Part shown: positions 17,017-26,725 of the stretch, one piece after another
How the letters are laid out: every line of letters begins with the position of its first letter
Position numbering within the stretch: position 1 is the stretch's first letter
Assembly: GCA_965214015.1 (NCBI GenBank)
Contig: CBDCAS010000017.1
Coordinates: 1-64,000 of the forward strand
Length of the DNA: 64,000 bases
DNA from: CBDCAS01 sp965214015
Lineage (GTDB): Bacteria; Pseudomonadota; Gammaproteobacteria; Coxiellales; Coxiellaceae
Direction of reading: 5' to 3'
The notes under the pieces: model-generated
Database searches by the model: none
The model's input: only the letters and a program-made list of their open reading frames with translations
Told to the model about the DNA's origin: nothing
Program-made: the position numbers and the translations under genes

Positions 17017-18309
17017 ATGAACTTATTTGCAAAATTAAGTCGTCGCGTTTACACATTGTTACATTACCTGTGCTTACCTGCCATTATGGTTCGTCTATTA
17101 TGGCGTTCACGTTATACCATTGCCTACCGCCAACGTTGGGGCGAACGCTTTGGCTATATCAAGCGAGTCACTAAAACCGATGTAAGCATTTGGGTTCATG
17201 CCGTTTCTTTAGGTGAAGCCAATGCAGCGATCCCCTTAATTAAAAAACTTATGGTTCTTTATCCACAGCATACTATTGTTGTGACTACCACAACACCCAC
17301 TGGATCAGCAAAAATTCTACAGCATCTTAAAGGCGATGTTATCCATGTCTACACGCCTTATGATGTACCTTGGATGGTGAATCGTTTTTTGCGTCGTAGC
17401 CGTACTAAGCTATGCATTATTATGGAAACAGAAATTTGGCCTAATATCCTACACTGCTGCCGTTATCACAACATTCCAATCTTTCTTGCAAATGCGCGCT
17501 TATCTGAACGTTCCAAACTACGCTACCAATTTATTGCTACTCTAACCAAAGCAATGCTTCGCTCTTACAGCATGGTCTCTGCACAAGGATTATTAGACGG
17601 AGAGCGTTTATTATCACTAGGCCTAGATCCTAAACGATTAATGATTAGCGGAAATATTAAGTTTGATATCGAAATGCCAGCAGATATTCATAGCTGTGGC
17701 CTAGCTCTACGAAAAGAATGGCACACTTTAGAGCGTCCCACTTTTATAGCAGCCAGCACTCATGAAACTGAAGAAAAAACTATTCTAGATGCATTCTATC
17801 GCATCCGCGAGCAATTACCTGATATTTTACTGATTCTTGTCCCTCGTCATCCCGACCGTTTTTTAAAGGTTGAAAAACTTTGTAAAAACTATGGTTTATC
17901 TTTAGTACTACGCAGCTTAGGACAACTTCCTAATAGCCATACTGATATGGTATTAGGCGATACTATGGGTGAATTACTACTTTTGTATGCTGCTAGTGAT
18001 ATCGCTTTTGTGGGAGGCAGTTTAGTACCCATCGGGGGTCATAATCTAATCGAACCTGCAGCCATTGGCCTGCCTGTGCTCACTGGTCCCCAATTGCATA
18101 ATTTCACAGAAATCAGTCGGTTATTACAAAATGCAGGAACAGCGCACATTGTACATGATGCTAAATCCATTGCATCTACCGTGAATACACTATTTTCAGC
18201 AAAAGAATTGCGCCAAAAAATGAGCGTTCGTTCCCGCGAAGTCATTGCTGCCAATCGTGGTGCACTTAAAAAACACTTGGAGTGGATTGAAAATAACTTT
18301 CCACCATAA
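17017..18309 (+). CDS. waaA: Kdo transferase WaaA
   Basis: A 430-residue glycosyltransferase that adds Kdo to lipid IVA, at the cytoplasmic face of the inner membrane. It has an N-terminal membrane anchor (LCLPAIMVRLLWRSRY), the acceptor-site segment VSIWVHAVSLGEANAAIPL with the catalytic Glu, ETEIWPNIL, and the C-terminal donor loop DIAFVGGSLVPIGGHNLIEP. Length and motifs match 3-deoxy-D-manno-octulosonic acid transferase; the number of Kdo units added is not predictable. Confidence 0.93.
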   Translation: MNLFAKLSRRVYTLLHYLCLPAIMVRLLWRSRYTIAYRQRWGERFGYIKRVTKTDVSIWVHAVSLGEANAAIPLIKKLMVLYPQHTIVVTTTTPTGSAKILQHLKGDVIHVYTPYDVPWMVNRFLRRSRTKLCIIMETEIWPNILHCCRYHNIPIFLANARLSERSKLRYQFIATLTKAMLRSYSMVSAQGLLDGERLLSLGLDPKRLMISGNIKFDIEMPADIHSCGLALRKEWHTLERPTFIAASTHETEEKTILDAFYRIREQLPDILLILVPRHPDRFLKVEKLCKNYGLSLVLRSLGQLPNSHTDMVLGDTMGELLLLYAASDIAFVGGSLVPIGGHNLIEPAAIGLPVLTGPQLHNFTEISRLLQNAGTAHIVHDAKSIASTVNTLFSAKELRQKMSVRSREVIAANRGALKKHLEWIENNFPP

Positions 18310-18442
18310 CCTCATCCCTATAGCGTGGAGATTGAGATCCAATGAACCAACTGTTGAGACACAACAACATCACTCTGAAAAAAACAAGTCGTTAATTTGA
18401 GCTAACACATTTTATAGTCAGGAGAGTACATGTAAATAGGCC

Positions 18443-20110
18443 CTAATTAGGTGTTGGCAATAAATGATTCTTTGTTACAGAACTACTCTCATAAAGTGGG
18501 ATTACTTGTTCCTCTAAAGGAACTGTTTTATGCGATGATTTTGTGAGGCTCGGCTTAGGAATATTCTTTATTTTTTTCAGTTTTAACCTATCACCTTTTA
18601 CCATGCGGTCATGCAAAACTGTTTTTTTAACAGCAGGCTTAGGCAATGCTACTTCTTTATAGGAAGGGGATTTCTTATTTAACGGTGGTTTAATTGGCTT
18701 CAAGCGCGATTGTAATGATTGCAACGCTTTTTCTGGCAATTTTAATTTAACAATTTTTTTGAGCCAAGAATTAATTGTCTTTATATCATCAACACTTAAT
18801 GTCCCTGCATTAAACTTTAACTCAATCGTGTCAATGATATAAAGATACTGATCATCTGCATATTGTTGTTGTGCTTGATATAGAGAAGTTACATCACTCA
18901 ATACATCTGCCATAGTGCGCGTACCCACTCTATAGCCTGACTTAGTCGCACTTAACGCATTTTGTGCTGAAATGACTGATTGCCAGTCCGCTTTAATTTT
19001 ACTAATGCCAGTAATCACACCCAGAAATGATTGGCGTGTATTACTCACTACAGAGCGGTAAGTGAATTCCCGTTGGCTACTCGCTGATAAATAATTATAT
19101 TGTGCCTGGTGCGTACTGGCGATTACGAGTCCTCCTTGTACAATAGGAAAGTTCAAACTCAGACCATAACGTACACGATCTGTGCGAAGTGCCGGCAGCT
19201 TAAAACCCACTTGATTAATGTTAGTTTGGTTGTCATTAGTCCAGCTTCCCATCAGATTTAATTGAGGGGCCCATCCTGTCGACTGCTGTTTTAGTGTCTC
19301 TCTTGCAGCCATTACAGCAAAATTTTGGGCGCTCAATGAGTAATTTTGACGCTCAGCCAAGTCTGTCCAGACATTAATATCATTGGGATCTGGCCTCACC
19401 AATGGAACATGCTGACCAATACCATGTAGATGCAAATAGTGCACCCCTGTAATTTCTGCTAACTGTTCTATGGAGTCGTTTAATGTATTTTGATCAGAAA
19501 TCGACTGCGCTACCGCTTGATCATAAACAGAACGAGCATCATAGACTCCTGTACTTGCGATTAAACCGACTTTAAATTGTTGCTCAGCGACTTTCAATTG
19601 CTCAAGAACCGCCTGCTTCCTTGCTAATTGAAACCGTAATTGGTCATAAGCTTTTAATGCTGCTATATAAGCTTTCACCACACGCACCATCAACTCCTGG
19701 CTCGCGGATGCGTAAGTTGCTGTAGCAGATTTCACACTAGCTTGTGCACTGCGAATGGCATCCCAGGCCGGTAAATTGAATAGAGGCTGAGTGACACTCA
19801 ATACAAATCCATAGTCATAGTTGTATCCATTAATATTAGGTACATTAAGTGCTGGTGCTGTCTTATTGTACTGACGCTGCGCGTCTCCAGTAATGGCAAC
19901 TTGCGTCAAATAAGCAGCACGGGCAATGGGTAAATTTTCTTTAGCAGACTCCCAATCAGCATTCGCTTTTTTAAAGCTAGGGTCACTTCGCAATGCTTGA
20001 TAGTAAGCCTCTAACAAATCTGCCTGTCTAAAATCAGCTGCATAGAGTGGAAATGCAATAGTCGCTGTAATCAAGCTAACTATGATGACCCAACGTTTCA
20101 ATACTTTCAT
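18443..20110 (-). CDS. tolC: TolC-family outer membrane channel
   Basis: A 555-residue outer membrane efflux protein with a signal peptide (MKVLKRWVIIVSLITATIAF ... LYAADF) from ATG 20110; a further ATG at 20137 would put nine residues in front of it. Repeated TolC helices follow (ADLLEAYYQALRSDPSF; TGVYDARSVYDQAVAQ; VGTRTMADVLSDVTSLYQAQ). The last 110 or so residues, rich in Lys and Pro (KLPEKALQSLQSRLKPIKPP onward), extend beyond the usual barrel-tunnel and should be periplasmic. It serves type I secretion and multidrug efflux with inner-membrane partners encoded elsewhere. Confidence 0.88.
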   Translation of the reverse strand: MKVLKRWVIIVSLITATIAFPLYAADFRQADLLEAYYQALRSDPSFKKANADWESAKENLPIARAAYLTQVAITGDAQRQYNKTAPALNVPNINGYNYDYGFVLSVTQPLFNLPAWDAIRSAQASVKSATATYASASQELMVRVVKAYIAALKAYDQLRFQLARKQAVLEQLKVAEQQFKVGLIASTGVYDARSVYDQAVAQSISDQNTLNDSIEQLAEITGVHYLHLHGIGQHVPLVRPDPNDINVWTDLAERQNYSLSAQNFAVMAARETLKQQSTGWAPQLNLMGSWTNDNQTNINQVGFKLPALRTDRVRYGLSLNFPIVQGGLVIASTHQAQYNYLSASSQREFTYRSVVSNTRQSFLGVITGISKIKADWQSVISAQNALSATKSGYRVGTRTMADVLSDVTSLYQAQQQYADDQYLYIIDTIELKFNAGTLSVDDIKTINSWLKKIVKLKLPEKALQSLQSRLKPIKPPLNKKSPSYKEVALPKPAVKKTVLHDRMVKGDRLKLKKIKNIPKPSLTKSSHKTVPLEEQVIPLYESSSVTKNHLLPTPN

Positions 20111-20424
20111 ATAATCTTCTCGTATGTTTTCCAACAAAGATTATTTTGTGGAGCCTGGAGACCCACAGTAATAAATCTTCTTTATTTAAACAAATATTAT
20201 CCAGTTAAGAAGGAGATTTGACAATAAGAGAAAGGCATTATTTTACATTTTATTCACAAACATAACGATATAATACTTTCGGCCAAACACATATAGGGCA
20301 TTTTTGTACTGCTATAGGTAAAAGTACTCAATAGAAAAAACCCAACAAATATCCATCTAAGCATAGATTGTGTCCATACTACCTTCTACTTTATTTCATC
20401 AAAAACAATGCTAGATATGTGGTG
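20111..20424. other. tolC-hemL intergenic region
   Basis: A 314-base AT-rich gap between two minus-strand genes. It must hold the tolC promoter and the hemL transcript is upstream of nothing here. I see no open frame with coding character, no RNA gene and no strong hairpin followed by a T-run. Confidence 0.4.
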
Positions 20425-21735
20425 CTATTCTAGTCTAGCAAATACTCTTTCAGTAGCATTTAAGGTATGTTCAATCTCACGCAGCCCATGCGCTAAAGAA
20501 ATAAAGCCTGCTTCAAATGCAGAAGGTGCTAAATAAACACCAGCCTGTAACATACCATGAAAGAATCGACTAAAACGACGGCTATCGCAGGCTATGGCCT
20601 GCTTATATCGAGAAATTTCTGTTTCTTTTGTGAAAAAGAATCCAAACATCCCACAACAATAGTGAACCACCAATTTAATACCTGCTTCTTTTGCTCGCTC
20701 TAAAAAGCCATCCACCAACTGCTGTGTCATCGCTAATAAATGATCGTAGCAGCCCGGCTGCTCTAGCTCAATCAAGGTCGCTAAACCCGCTGCCATCGCC
20801 AATGGGTTGCCCGACAAGGTCCCTGCTTGATAAACAGAACCTTGTGGTGATAGCTCCGCCATTAAATCAGCACGCCCACCAAAAGCTCCCACAGGCAAAC
20901 CTCCCCCTATAATTTTACCCAATGTCGTTAAATCAGGTTTTATATCTGATATTCCCTGAAAACCACCGGGGGATACACGAAACCCTGTCATCACCTCATC
21001 AAAAATTAACAAGCTATTGTATTGGTTGCAAATATCACGCAAACCTTCAATAAAACCAGGCTCTGGCATTAGCAGATTCATATTACCAGCAATGGGTTCC
21101 AAGATAATGGCAGCAACATCATGGCCCTGTGCTTCAAATAAGCTGACCACTGAATCTAAGTCATTATAAGTAGCAATTAATGTATCAGCAATACAAGCCT
21201 CAGGAATCCCTGATGAACTAGGCACACCAAAAGTCAGCGCCCCTGAACCGGCTTTAACCAATAGGGCATCAGTATGACCATGATAACAACCTTCAAATTT
21301 TAGGATTTTATTACGGCCTGTCACCGCACGCGCCAAACGAATAACAGCCATAGTCGCCTCAGTACCTGAATTAACCATACGTACTTTTTGAATCGTAGGC
21401 ATTAGGCGACAAATCTTTTCTGCTAACATTACCTCTAATTCACAAGGTGCACCAAAGCTCAACCCTGTTTGCGCCGCTTGTTGAACAGCGTGAACCACAG
21501 TAGGGTGGGCATGTCCTAAAATCATGGGCCCCCATGAACCTACATAATCAATATAATGGCGAGAATCTTCATCAATGACATAAGCACCTTGTGCCGATCG
21601 AATGAATCGAGGAGTACCGCCTACTGCATGATAGGCGCGTACAGGAGAATTAACACCCCCTGGAATACAGGCCTGAGCGCGAGTCAACAATTGTTTTGAT
21701 CGAGTCAAAGTCTCTTGCTCAGTGAACACACTCAT
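20425..21735 (-). CDS. hemL: Glutamate-1-semialdehyde 2,1-aminomutase
   Basis: A 436-residue PLP enzyme making 5-aminolevulinate from glutamate-1-semialdehyde, the second dedicated step of the C5 haem route (HemA is at 59386-60627). The PLP lysine is in TTLGKIIGGGLPVGAFGG; RMVNSGTEATMAVIRLAR and FEGCYHGHTDALLVKAGSG are typical. Length is normal. The gene diverges from the rubredoxin gene. Confidence 0.95.
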   Translation of the reverse strand: MSVFTEQETLTRSKQLLTRAQACIPGGVNSPVRAYHAVGGTPRFIRSAQGAYVIDEDSRHYIDYVGSWGPMILGHAHPTVVHAVQQAAQTGLSFGAPCELEVMLAEKICRLMPTIQKVRMVNSGTEATMAVIRLARAVTGRNKILKFEGCYHGHTDALLVKAGSGALTFGVPSSSGIPEACIADTLIATYNDLDSVVSLFEAQGHDVAAIILEPIAGNMNLLMPEPGFIEGLRDICNQYNSLLIFDEVMTGFRVSPGGFQGISDIKPDLTTLGKIIGGGLPVGAFGGRADLMAELSPQGSVYQAGTLSGNPLAMAAGLATLIELEQPGCYDHLLAMTQQLVDGFLERAKEAGIKLVVHYCCGMFGFFFTKETEISRYKQAIACDSRRFSRFFHGMLQAGVYLAPSAFEAGFISLAHGLREIEHTLNATERVFARLE

Positions 21736-21778
21736 GATAACTTCTTCGCACTATCGTTTATTGCAGCTGGGGCTGATT

Positions 21779-21955
21779 ATGCCATATAAAAAATACCTCT
21801 GCTTGTTGTGTGGCTATGTCTACGATGAAGAGCAAGGTCATCCAGAAGAAGGGCTTGAGCCAGGAACTCGTTGGGACGACATAGCCGAAGACTGGGTATG
21901 CCCAGAATGTGGTGCTATGAAATGTGACTTTGAAATGATTGAGATACCTGTCTAA
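21779..21955 (+). CDS. Rubredoxin
   Basis: A 58-residue one-iron electron carrier with two Cys pairs: YLCLLCGYVYDEEQG and DWVCPECGAMK. The start at 21779 (MPYKKYLCL) is chosen because rubredoxins begin just before the first Cys loop; an upstream ATG at 21722 lies inside hemL on the other strand. The stop overlaps the hemJ end by four bases. A redox partner for an oxygen-handling or haem-related enzyme is possible, but the partner is unknown. Confidence 0.93.
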   Translation: MPYKKYLCLLCGYVYDEEQGHPEEGLEPGTRWDDIAEDWVCPECGAMKCDFEMIEIPV

Positions 21956-22371
21956 GGCTTCACAATGGCCAAAATTATAATGACAATCAGTAATACAGTA
22001 GGAATTTCATTAAAAAACCGATAAAACCGGTGTGAGTGACTGTTGCGATTGTACCTGAAGTCAGCTAGATATTTACCACATAAAAAGTGATAGGCCCACA
22101 GTAAAGCTGCTAAAGCTAGCTTAATGTACATCCATCCAACATGGATATAAGTGTTCCAATAAGACAGCAAATACCATAGGCCAAAAAAAGTAGCCAGAAT
22201 CGCCGAGGGCATCATAATCCCACGATATAATTTTCGCTCCATTACTTTAAAACGATCAATACTAATAACATCGTTGGTTTGCGCATGATAGACAAAAAGT
22301 CGAGGTAAATAAAACAAACCAGCAAACCAACATACGACAAAAATAATATGACCTGCTAGAACCCAACGCAT
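21952..22371 (-). CDS. hemJ: HemJ-type protoporphyrinogen oxidase
   Basis: A 139-residue, four-helix membrane protein of the HemJ family, which oxidises protoporphyrinogen IX at the inner membrane. It has the N-terminal AGHIIFVVCWFAGLFYLPRL with the conserved His, the basic loop VMERKLYRGIMMPSAI, and a C-terminal FRFYRFFNEIPT-like motif (HRFYRFFNEIPTVLL). It is the penultimate haem step before HemH (28255-29277). Confidence 0.9.
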   Translation of the reverse strand: MRWVLAGHIIFVVCWFAGLFYLPRLFVYHAQTNDVISIDRFKVMERKLYRGIMMPSAILATFFGLWYLLSYWNTYIHVGWMYIKLALAALLWAYHFLCGKYLADFRYNRNSHSHRFYRFFNEIPTVLLIVIIILAIVKP

Positions 22372-22573
22372 TCCTTTTCTCCTTTATTCAAGCATTCAAC
22401 AAGCTACTATTGGTCAAATTTTAAGAACCATTTCACTAAATCTACTTAAGCTCTTATATCTTTAAAATTAAGATATACATATAGATCAAGTAAATAAATC
22501 ATATCACAGTCACCAATTGACAACACCGGAAGAAGCTTTCATAATTTGGTCTTGCGTTGAACAGAAGAAAAGT

Positions 22574-22945
22574 ATGGTAACATCACTTAATTTTACAGAG
22601 GCTGCGGCCCGTAAGGTCAAAACATTAATCGATGAAGAAGAGTCTCCTAAACTCAATCTAAGGGTTTTTATTACTGGCGGAGGATGCTCCGGCTTCCAAT
22701 ATGGATTTACCTTTGATGAGACAATTAATGACGATGATATCGTTGTTGCAAAAAATGTACATAATGAACAAAGTACGGGACCATTAGAGAGTACTGTGAA
22801 ACTACTTATCGACCCACTAAGCTTTCAATATCTAAAAAGTGCCGAAATCGACTACCGCGAAGACATCAATGGCTCACAGTTTATTATCCGAAATCCTAAC
22901 GCAAAAACGACCTGTGGTTGCGGCTCTTCTTTTTCTGCTTCGTAA
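22574..22945 (+). CDS. erpA: Iron-sulfur insertion protein ErpA
   Basis: A 123-residue A-type carrier that delivers Fe-S clusters to apoproteins. The three Cys ligands are in TGGGCSGFQYGF and TTCGCGSSF. ATG 22574 (MVTSLNFTEAAARKV) gives the standard length; the longer frame from TTG 22517 would add residues unlike the family. No partner gene is adjacent; Fe-S targets such as HemA-route or isoprenoid enzymes are encoded elsewhere. Confidence 0.92.
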   Translation: MVTSLNFTEAAARKVKTLIDEEESPKLNLRVFITGGGCSGFQYGFTFDETINDDDIVVAKNVHNEQSTGPLESTVKLLIDPLSFQYLKSAEIDYREDINGSQFIIRNPNAKTTCGCGSSFSAS

Positions 22946-23014
22946 AAAGCAAAAGTACCTTTGACTACAACAAAGCATGACATACAAACATTGAAAAAAT
23001 GAGTTAAACAGAGG

Positions 23015-23755
23015 ATGTACGGTAAACTATGCACTGAGTTTTATGATGCAGATAAAAAGTTTGCCAAAGAACACGAGTTAAATCTTTACAAAGAGCTATT
23101 TTCAAAAGACGATACGATTATTGAGCCTATGTGTGGTTCAGGAAGGTTATTAATTCCTCTTCTACAAGCCGGATTTCATATCGATGGCTTTGACAGCTCA
23201 AAATCTATGTTGGCAAGCTGCAAGCAACGTGCAAAAAAATTAAAACTTCAACCTCATTTATACGAAAACAGTATCGATGATTTCTCACCTCAAAAACAAT
23301 ACCTTGGCATTGTCATCCCTTTGGGATCATTTCAGTTATTGTATCCTAGAAAAAAAGCCTATGAAGCCTTGAAAATTTTTCATGGATGGTTAATCCCTGG
23401 CGGAAAATTAGTTATAGACTTATTTGTTCCCTGGAAAGTACTCTACAAGCATGGCGACGACAATACTAGCACACGAGAAATTAGCTTACCCAACGGAGAA
23501 GTGATTAAAATTAACAATCATACCGCCGCCAATAAATTTGAACAACACATGATCTCTAAAACACACTACACTAAGTTTGCTGACAAGACTCTTATCAAAG
23601 AAGAACAAGAACAAATGGATATACTATGGTATTACCCCTATGAAATGGAGCTTATGCTTGAAAAGTTTGGATTTACACATATCAAGCCAATTAAACGATT
23701 TTTAAATGGTGGTGATCATATGACTTTTATCGCTACAAAAGAGCTTAGGTCATGA
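23015..23755 (+). CDS. Class I SAM-dependent methyltransferase
   Basis: A 246-residue protein with the SAM-binding motif I IIEPMCGSGRLLIPLLQAG and motif II GFDSSKSML, then a C-terminal GGDHMTFIATKE. Substrate is unknown; small-molecule methyltransferases of this layout are common. Its stop overlaps the start of the next acetyltransferase gene by four bases, so the pair forms an operon that looks acquired: AT-rich, and flanked by unrelated genes. Confidence 0.82.
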   Translation: MYGKLCTEFYDADKKFAKEHELNLYKELFSKDDTIIEPMCGSGRLLIPLLQAGFHIDGFDSSKSMLASCKQRAKKLKLQPHLYENSIDDFSPQKQYLGIVIPLGSFQLLYPRKKAYEALKIFHGWLIPGGKLVIDLFVPWKVLYKHGDDNTSTREISLPNGEVIKINNHTAANKFEQHMISKTHYTKFADKTLIKEEQEQMDILWYYPYEMELMLEKFGFTHIKPIKRFLNGGDHMTFIATKELRS

Positions 23756-24321
23756 ATAGTTCATGTGAAAATGAAATGAGCAAAATATATTTTAAAAAAG
23801 TCACAAATTTACATAAAAAAACAATTCTTAACTGGTTTAGTAAAGCCCATGTTAAAAAGTATTATTACGGTCAAGGATTACAAAATACCTTACACAACAT
23901 TGAGTTATATTGCCAAGGAATAAACAACAATGGACATTACACTTTTGATCATTGGATTGCCTTTTATGATAAAATACCATTTGGCTTCCTTATGACTTCT
24001 CCTATCACTGGCCCTTATAATCAAACTAATGATTACAACAAATGGTATGTCGAAGGGAAACAAACATTTACCTTAGATCTTCTCATTGGACCTTTAGAAT
24101 TTCTTGGAAAAGGTCTCAGCCATAAAATGATACAAGCACTTATACTCAACCAATTTTCAGATGCCGATTATTTTATCATTGATCCTGCTAAAGATAACCT
24201 AAAAGCAATCCACGTCTATGAGAAAGCAGGATTTAAAAAGATTGATGAATTCTTCCCTTCATTTGATCCAATAAAATGTCATATTATGATGCGAATGGCT
24301 GTGAAGGATTTAAACAGATAG
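23752..24321 (+). CDS. GNAT acetyltransferase, AAC(6')-like
   Basis: A 189-residue GNAT enzyme. The acetyl-CoA region is LDLLIGPLEFLGKGLSHKM and DPAKDNLKAIHVYEKAGFKK, the arrangement of aminoglycoside 6'-N-acetyltransferases and siderophore-type acetylases. ATG 23752 overlaps the preceding stop; an internal ATG at 23776 (MSKIYFKKV) is a possible alternative. Whether it modifies an antibiotic is unproven. Confidence 0.8.
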   Translation: MNSSCENEMSKIYFKKVTNLHKKTILNWFSKAHVKKYYYGQGLQNTLHNIELYCQGINNNGHYTFDHWIAFYDKIPFGFLMTSPITGPYNQTNDYNKWYVEGKQTFTLDLLIGPLEFLGKGLSHKMIQALILNQFSDADYFIIDPAKDNLKAIHVYEKAGFKKIDEFFPSFDPIKCHIMMRMAVKDLNR

Positions 24322-24459
24322 GCTAAAAATATTACAGGTTTATATGATGACTTCCTACATGTTTTATCATATAATTATGCATTGTAAATATGAAGTATAT
24401 ATTCACATCAACTTAATGGATAAATTAAAATCGTGATCATAAAAACAAGGAGTTAATTT

Positions 24460-24939
24460 ATGAACAGGTTATTATCTGTCATTGGCGTAGTTGCTTTAAC
24501 CTCTGCACCTGTATTTGCTTATAATGCTAATTTTACAAATAAAACATCTGTTGAAATCTATCTTAAAGCTGCTGGTCAAACAATCACAACAGTTAGCCCT
24601 AATAATACTGTTTCTGTTGAACTTGACCCTTATACTGCTTACGCCTTTTCGTATAAAGGTGAATGGGCAGACCAAGGATTAGGAACAATACAAAAATATA
24701 CTGATCTTGTTTATCAAATTACTCCAGTGAATAGAGTCAACGGAATTAGTAATATTCGAGCTAACTTACAGGCTGATGGTAGTGATGGCTATGTTGAGAA
24801 TGTAAATAATAGGGAAGGAAAAAACGTTTATGGTGGGATATGTAAGCAAGATACAGGTGGGGTCACCTGTTTGCTTTCTTCAGGTGATACTTTGAAACAA
24901 TTGAATATAATGTTCCAAAATATCCAGAACAAACATTAA
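24460..24939 (+). CDS. Exported protein of unknown function
   Basis: A 159-residue protein with a clear signal peptide (MNRLLSVIGVVALTSAPVFA, cleavage after FA) and a ribosome site AAGGAG eight bases upstream. The mature part has two Cys (GGICKQDTGGVTCLL) that could form a disulfide and a beta-rich start (NANFTNKTSVEIYLKAAGQ). No family recognised. Secretion to the periplasm or beyond is the only inference. Confidence 0.75.
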   Translation: MNRLLSVIGVVALTSAPVFAYNANFTNKTSVEIYLKAAGQTITTVSPNNTVSVELDPYTAYAFSYKGEWADQGLGTIQKYTDLVYQITPVNRVNGISNIRANLQADGSDGYVENVNNREGKNVYGGICKQDTGGVTCLLSSGDTLKQLNIMFQNIQNKH

Positions 24940-25175
24940 ATAACATTGACTGAAAAAAGATAAAAATTACTTAAATAACAAACTACTGAGTTGTTTTATC
25001 TTTCCAAAAGACGGATAAATTCTAGAGCGTGTCTATAACTTTCTTCTATCGATTGAATTTGAGGGCAGGAAAGAGACGTTTTAGAGTCCGTCTTTTTTAT
25101 ACAAGAGCTTGACGACTTACATTAAGAAACAGATACTAACCAGATCCCTTGCACTATGTTACTTAAGGAATATTC

Positions 25176-25709
25176 ATGAAAAATCGCTTCCAGTCTATTA
25201 TTTTGGGCCTAGCTGTTGTTATCACAGCTATGCTTACTGCCTGTCATAACAAGCTACCTCCTGTACCTACAACACCCCACCCCTTAACTTCTTATCAACT
25301 CAGTTTGGTGTCGCAAATTCGCAAATTAGGTGCACAAGTCATTAAGCAAGGTGAAGTTTTGCAAATCATATTACCCACTGATACATTTTTTCAGGCCAAT
25401 ACAGTCCATTTAAAAAGTCAAAAACAATATGCTATAGGCCAAGTGGCCGCTCTAGTGAAAAGCTATACTACACCTTATGCGCAGCCACAGATAACAATTA
25501 CAGGTTATACTGATCAAGTTTTTGCACGCAAAACACGTCGGCAACTCTCTATGCAGTACGCTCAAGAAGTCACTGCCTATTTATGGCATCATGGTGTATC
25601 ATCACGCCGATTACGGGTTCGTGGCGTTGGTGCTGCATTACCAATTGCAAATAACCAAACTGTCAGAGGTTCTGCTTACAATCGTCGAGTGGTTATTAAA
25701 ATTAATTAA
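25176..25709 (+). CDS. OmpA-domain lipoprotein
   Basis: A 177-residue lipoprotein. The signal peptide ends in the lipobox LTAC (Cys 23), and residues 85-177 form an OmpA-like peptidoglycan-binding domain (ITITGYTDQVFARKTRRQLS; VRGSAYNRRVVIKIN). Peptidoglycan-linked lipoproteins of this size include DotK/IcmN of Dot/Icm secretion systems in Legionellales, but no other dot/icm gene is in the window, so that identity is only a possibility. A Pal-like role is the alternative. Confidence 0.78.
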   Translation: MKNRFQSIILGLAVVITAMLTACHNKLPPVPTTPHPLTSYQLSLVSQIRKLGAQVIKQGEVLQIILPTDTFFQANTVHLKSQKQYAIGQVAALVKSYTTPYAQPQITITGYTDQVFARKTRRQLSMQYAQEVTAYLWHHGVSSRRLRVRGVGAALPIANNQTVRGSAYNRRVVIKIN

Positions 25710-25771
25710 AGAAAACTACTAATTCAGCTTTAGTTATTTATCCAAAGATAGTAGATAGAAGAATAATTTAA

Positions 25772-26692
25772 GTGTCTAATATACCAAATGAAGCTGAATA
25801 TAAGTTTACATCTAACGATTGCCATTTATCAGGCACATTGATTAATTCTAATACATCAAATTATATTACACTACTTATTCCTGGTTCTGGCCCAGTCGAT
25901 AGAAATTCCAATTCGCCTAAACTTAAATCTGATATCATGGGACAATTAGCAGCTTTTCTTACTAATCTTGAGATCGCTAGTTTTCGATATGATAAACGAG
26001 GAATTGGCCTAAGTGAGGGTGATTATTTAGCAACAAGTTTTGAAGATTTCCTCACTGATGCCGCCAATGCTATTAATGCTTTGAAGCGTAAATTTCCTGA
26101 TAAAAAACTGCTCATAATTGGTCATAGTGAAGGAGCATTAATTACTACACGCTTGGCAGCAACAAGAGAAGATATAAATGGCATTATTCTATTATCAGGC
26201 AATGCCAGAAATGGAAAAGCTATATTACAATGGCAACTACAACAAATTTTATTAACTACTTCTGGCTTCCAAAAATTATTACTGAAAATATTACCTATTA
26301 ATCTCAAACAAAAGCAAAAGAAATTTTTTAAAATGATAGAAGAATCAGATAAGAAAATTATAAAGGTATCAAAATCTAGAAAAATTAATGCCGCTTGGTT
26401 TCGACAATTTATTGCTTATAACCCATGTGATGATTTCCCTTCTATAAAATGCCCTGTGCTAGCGATAACTGGAATCAAAGATATTCAGGTTCCAGTAGAT
26501 GATTTAACGATTATGGAAAAATTCATAAACAGCCCTTTTGATTCTTATGCAATACCTGATTTAACACATGTTTTAAGAAAAGATAAAGAAAAATCCTCGC
26601 TTAAGCATTATCCAAATTTGGTTAAATTACCACTCGATCAAGAAATTATAGATAGAATTCGAATTTGGATTGAAAGTAATCAATTTATCTAG
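25772..26692 (+). CDS. Alpha/beta hydrolase
   Basis: A 306-residue serine hydrolase of the dienelactone-hydrolase/acylaminopeptidase-like group. The oxyanion segment is LLIPGSGPVDRNSN, the nucleophile elbow is IGHSEGALITTR, a catalytic Asp follows in AITGIKDIQVPVDD and a His in IPDLTHVLRKD. The start is GTG 25772. Cytoplasmic, with no signal peptide. Substrate unknown. Confidence 0.85.
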   Translation: MSNIPNEAEYKFTSNDCHLSGTLINSNTSNYITLLIPGSGPVDRNSNSPKLKSDIMGQLAAFLTNLEIASFRYDKRGIGLSEGDYLATSFEDFLTDAANAINALKRKFPDKKLLIIGHSEGALITTRLAATREDINGIILLSGNARNGKAILQWQLQQILLTTSGFQKLLLKILPINLKQKQKKFFKMIEESDKKIIKVSKSRKINAAWFRQFIAYNPCDDFPSIKCPVLAITGIKDIQVPVDDLTIMEKFINSPFDSYAIPDLTHVLRKDKEKSSLKHYPNLVKLPLDQEIIDRIRIWIESNQFI

Positions 26693-26725
26693 GGTAATTT
26701 AATAGCTCAATGGCTAAAGTTAAGA

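Noticed and set aside
25020..25110. Possible IS end and hairpin in the gap before the OmpA-domain lipoprotein
   Set aside because: Only a 5-bp stem before a T-run and no matching second end; too weak to call.
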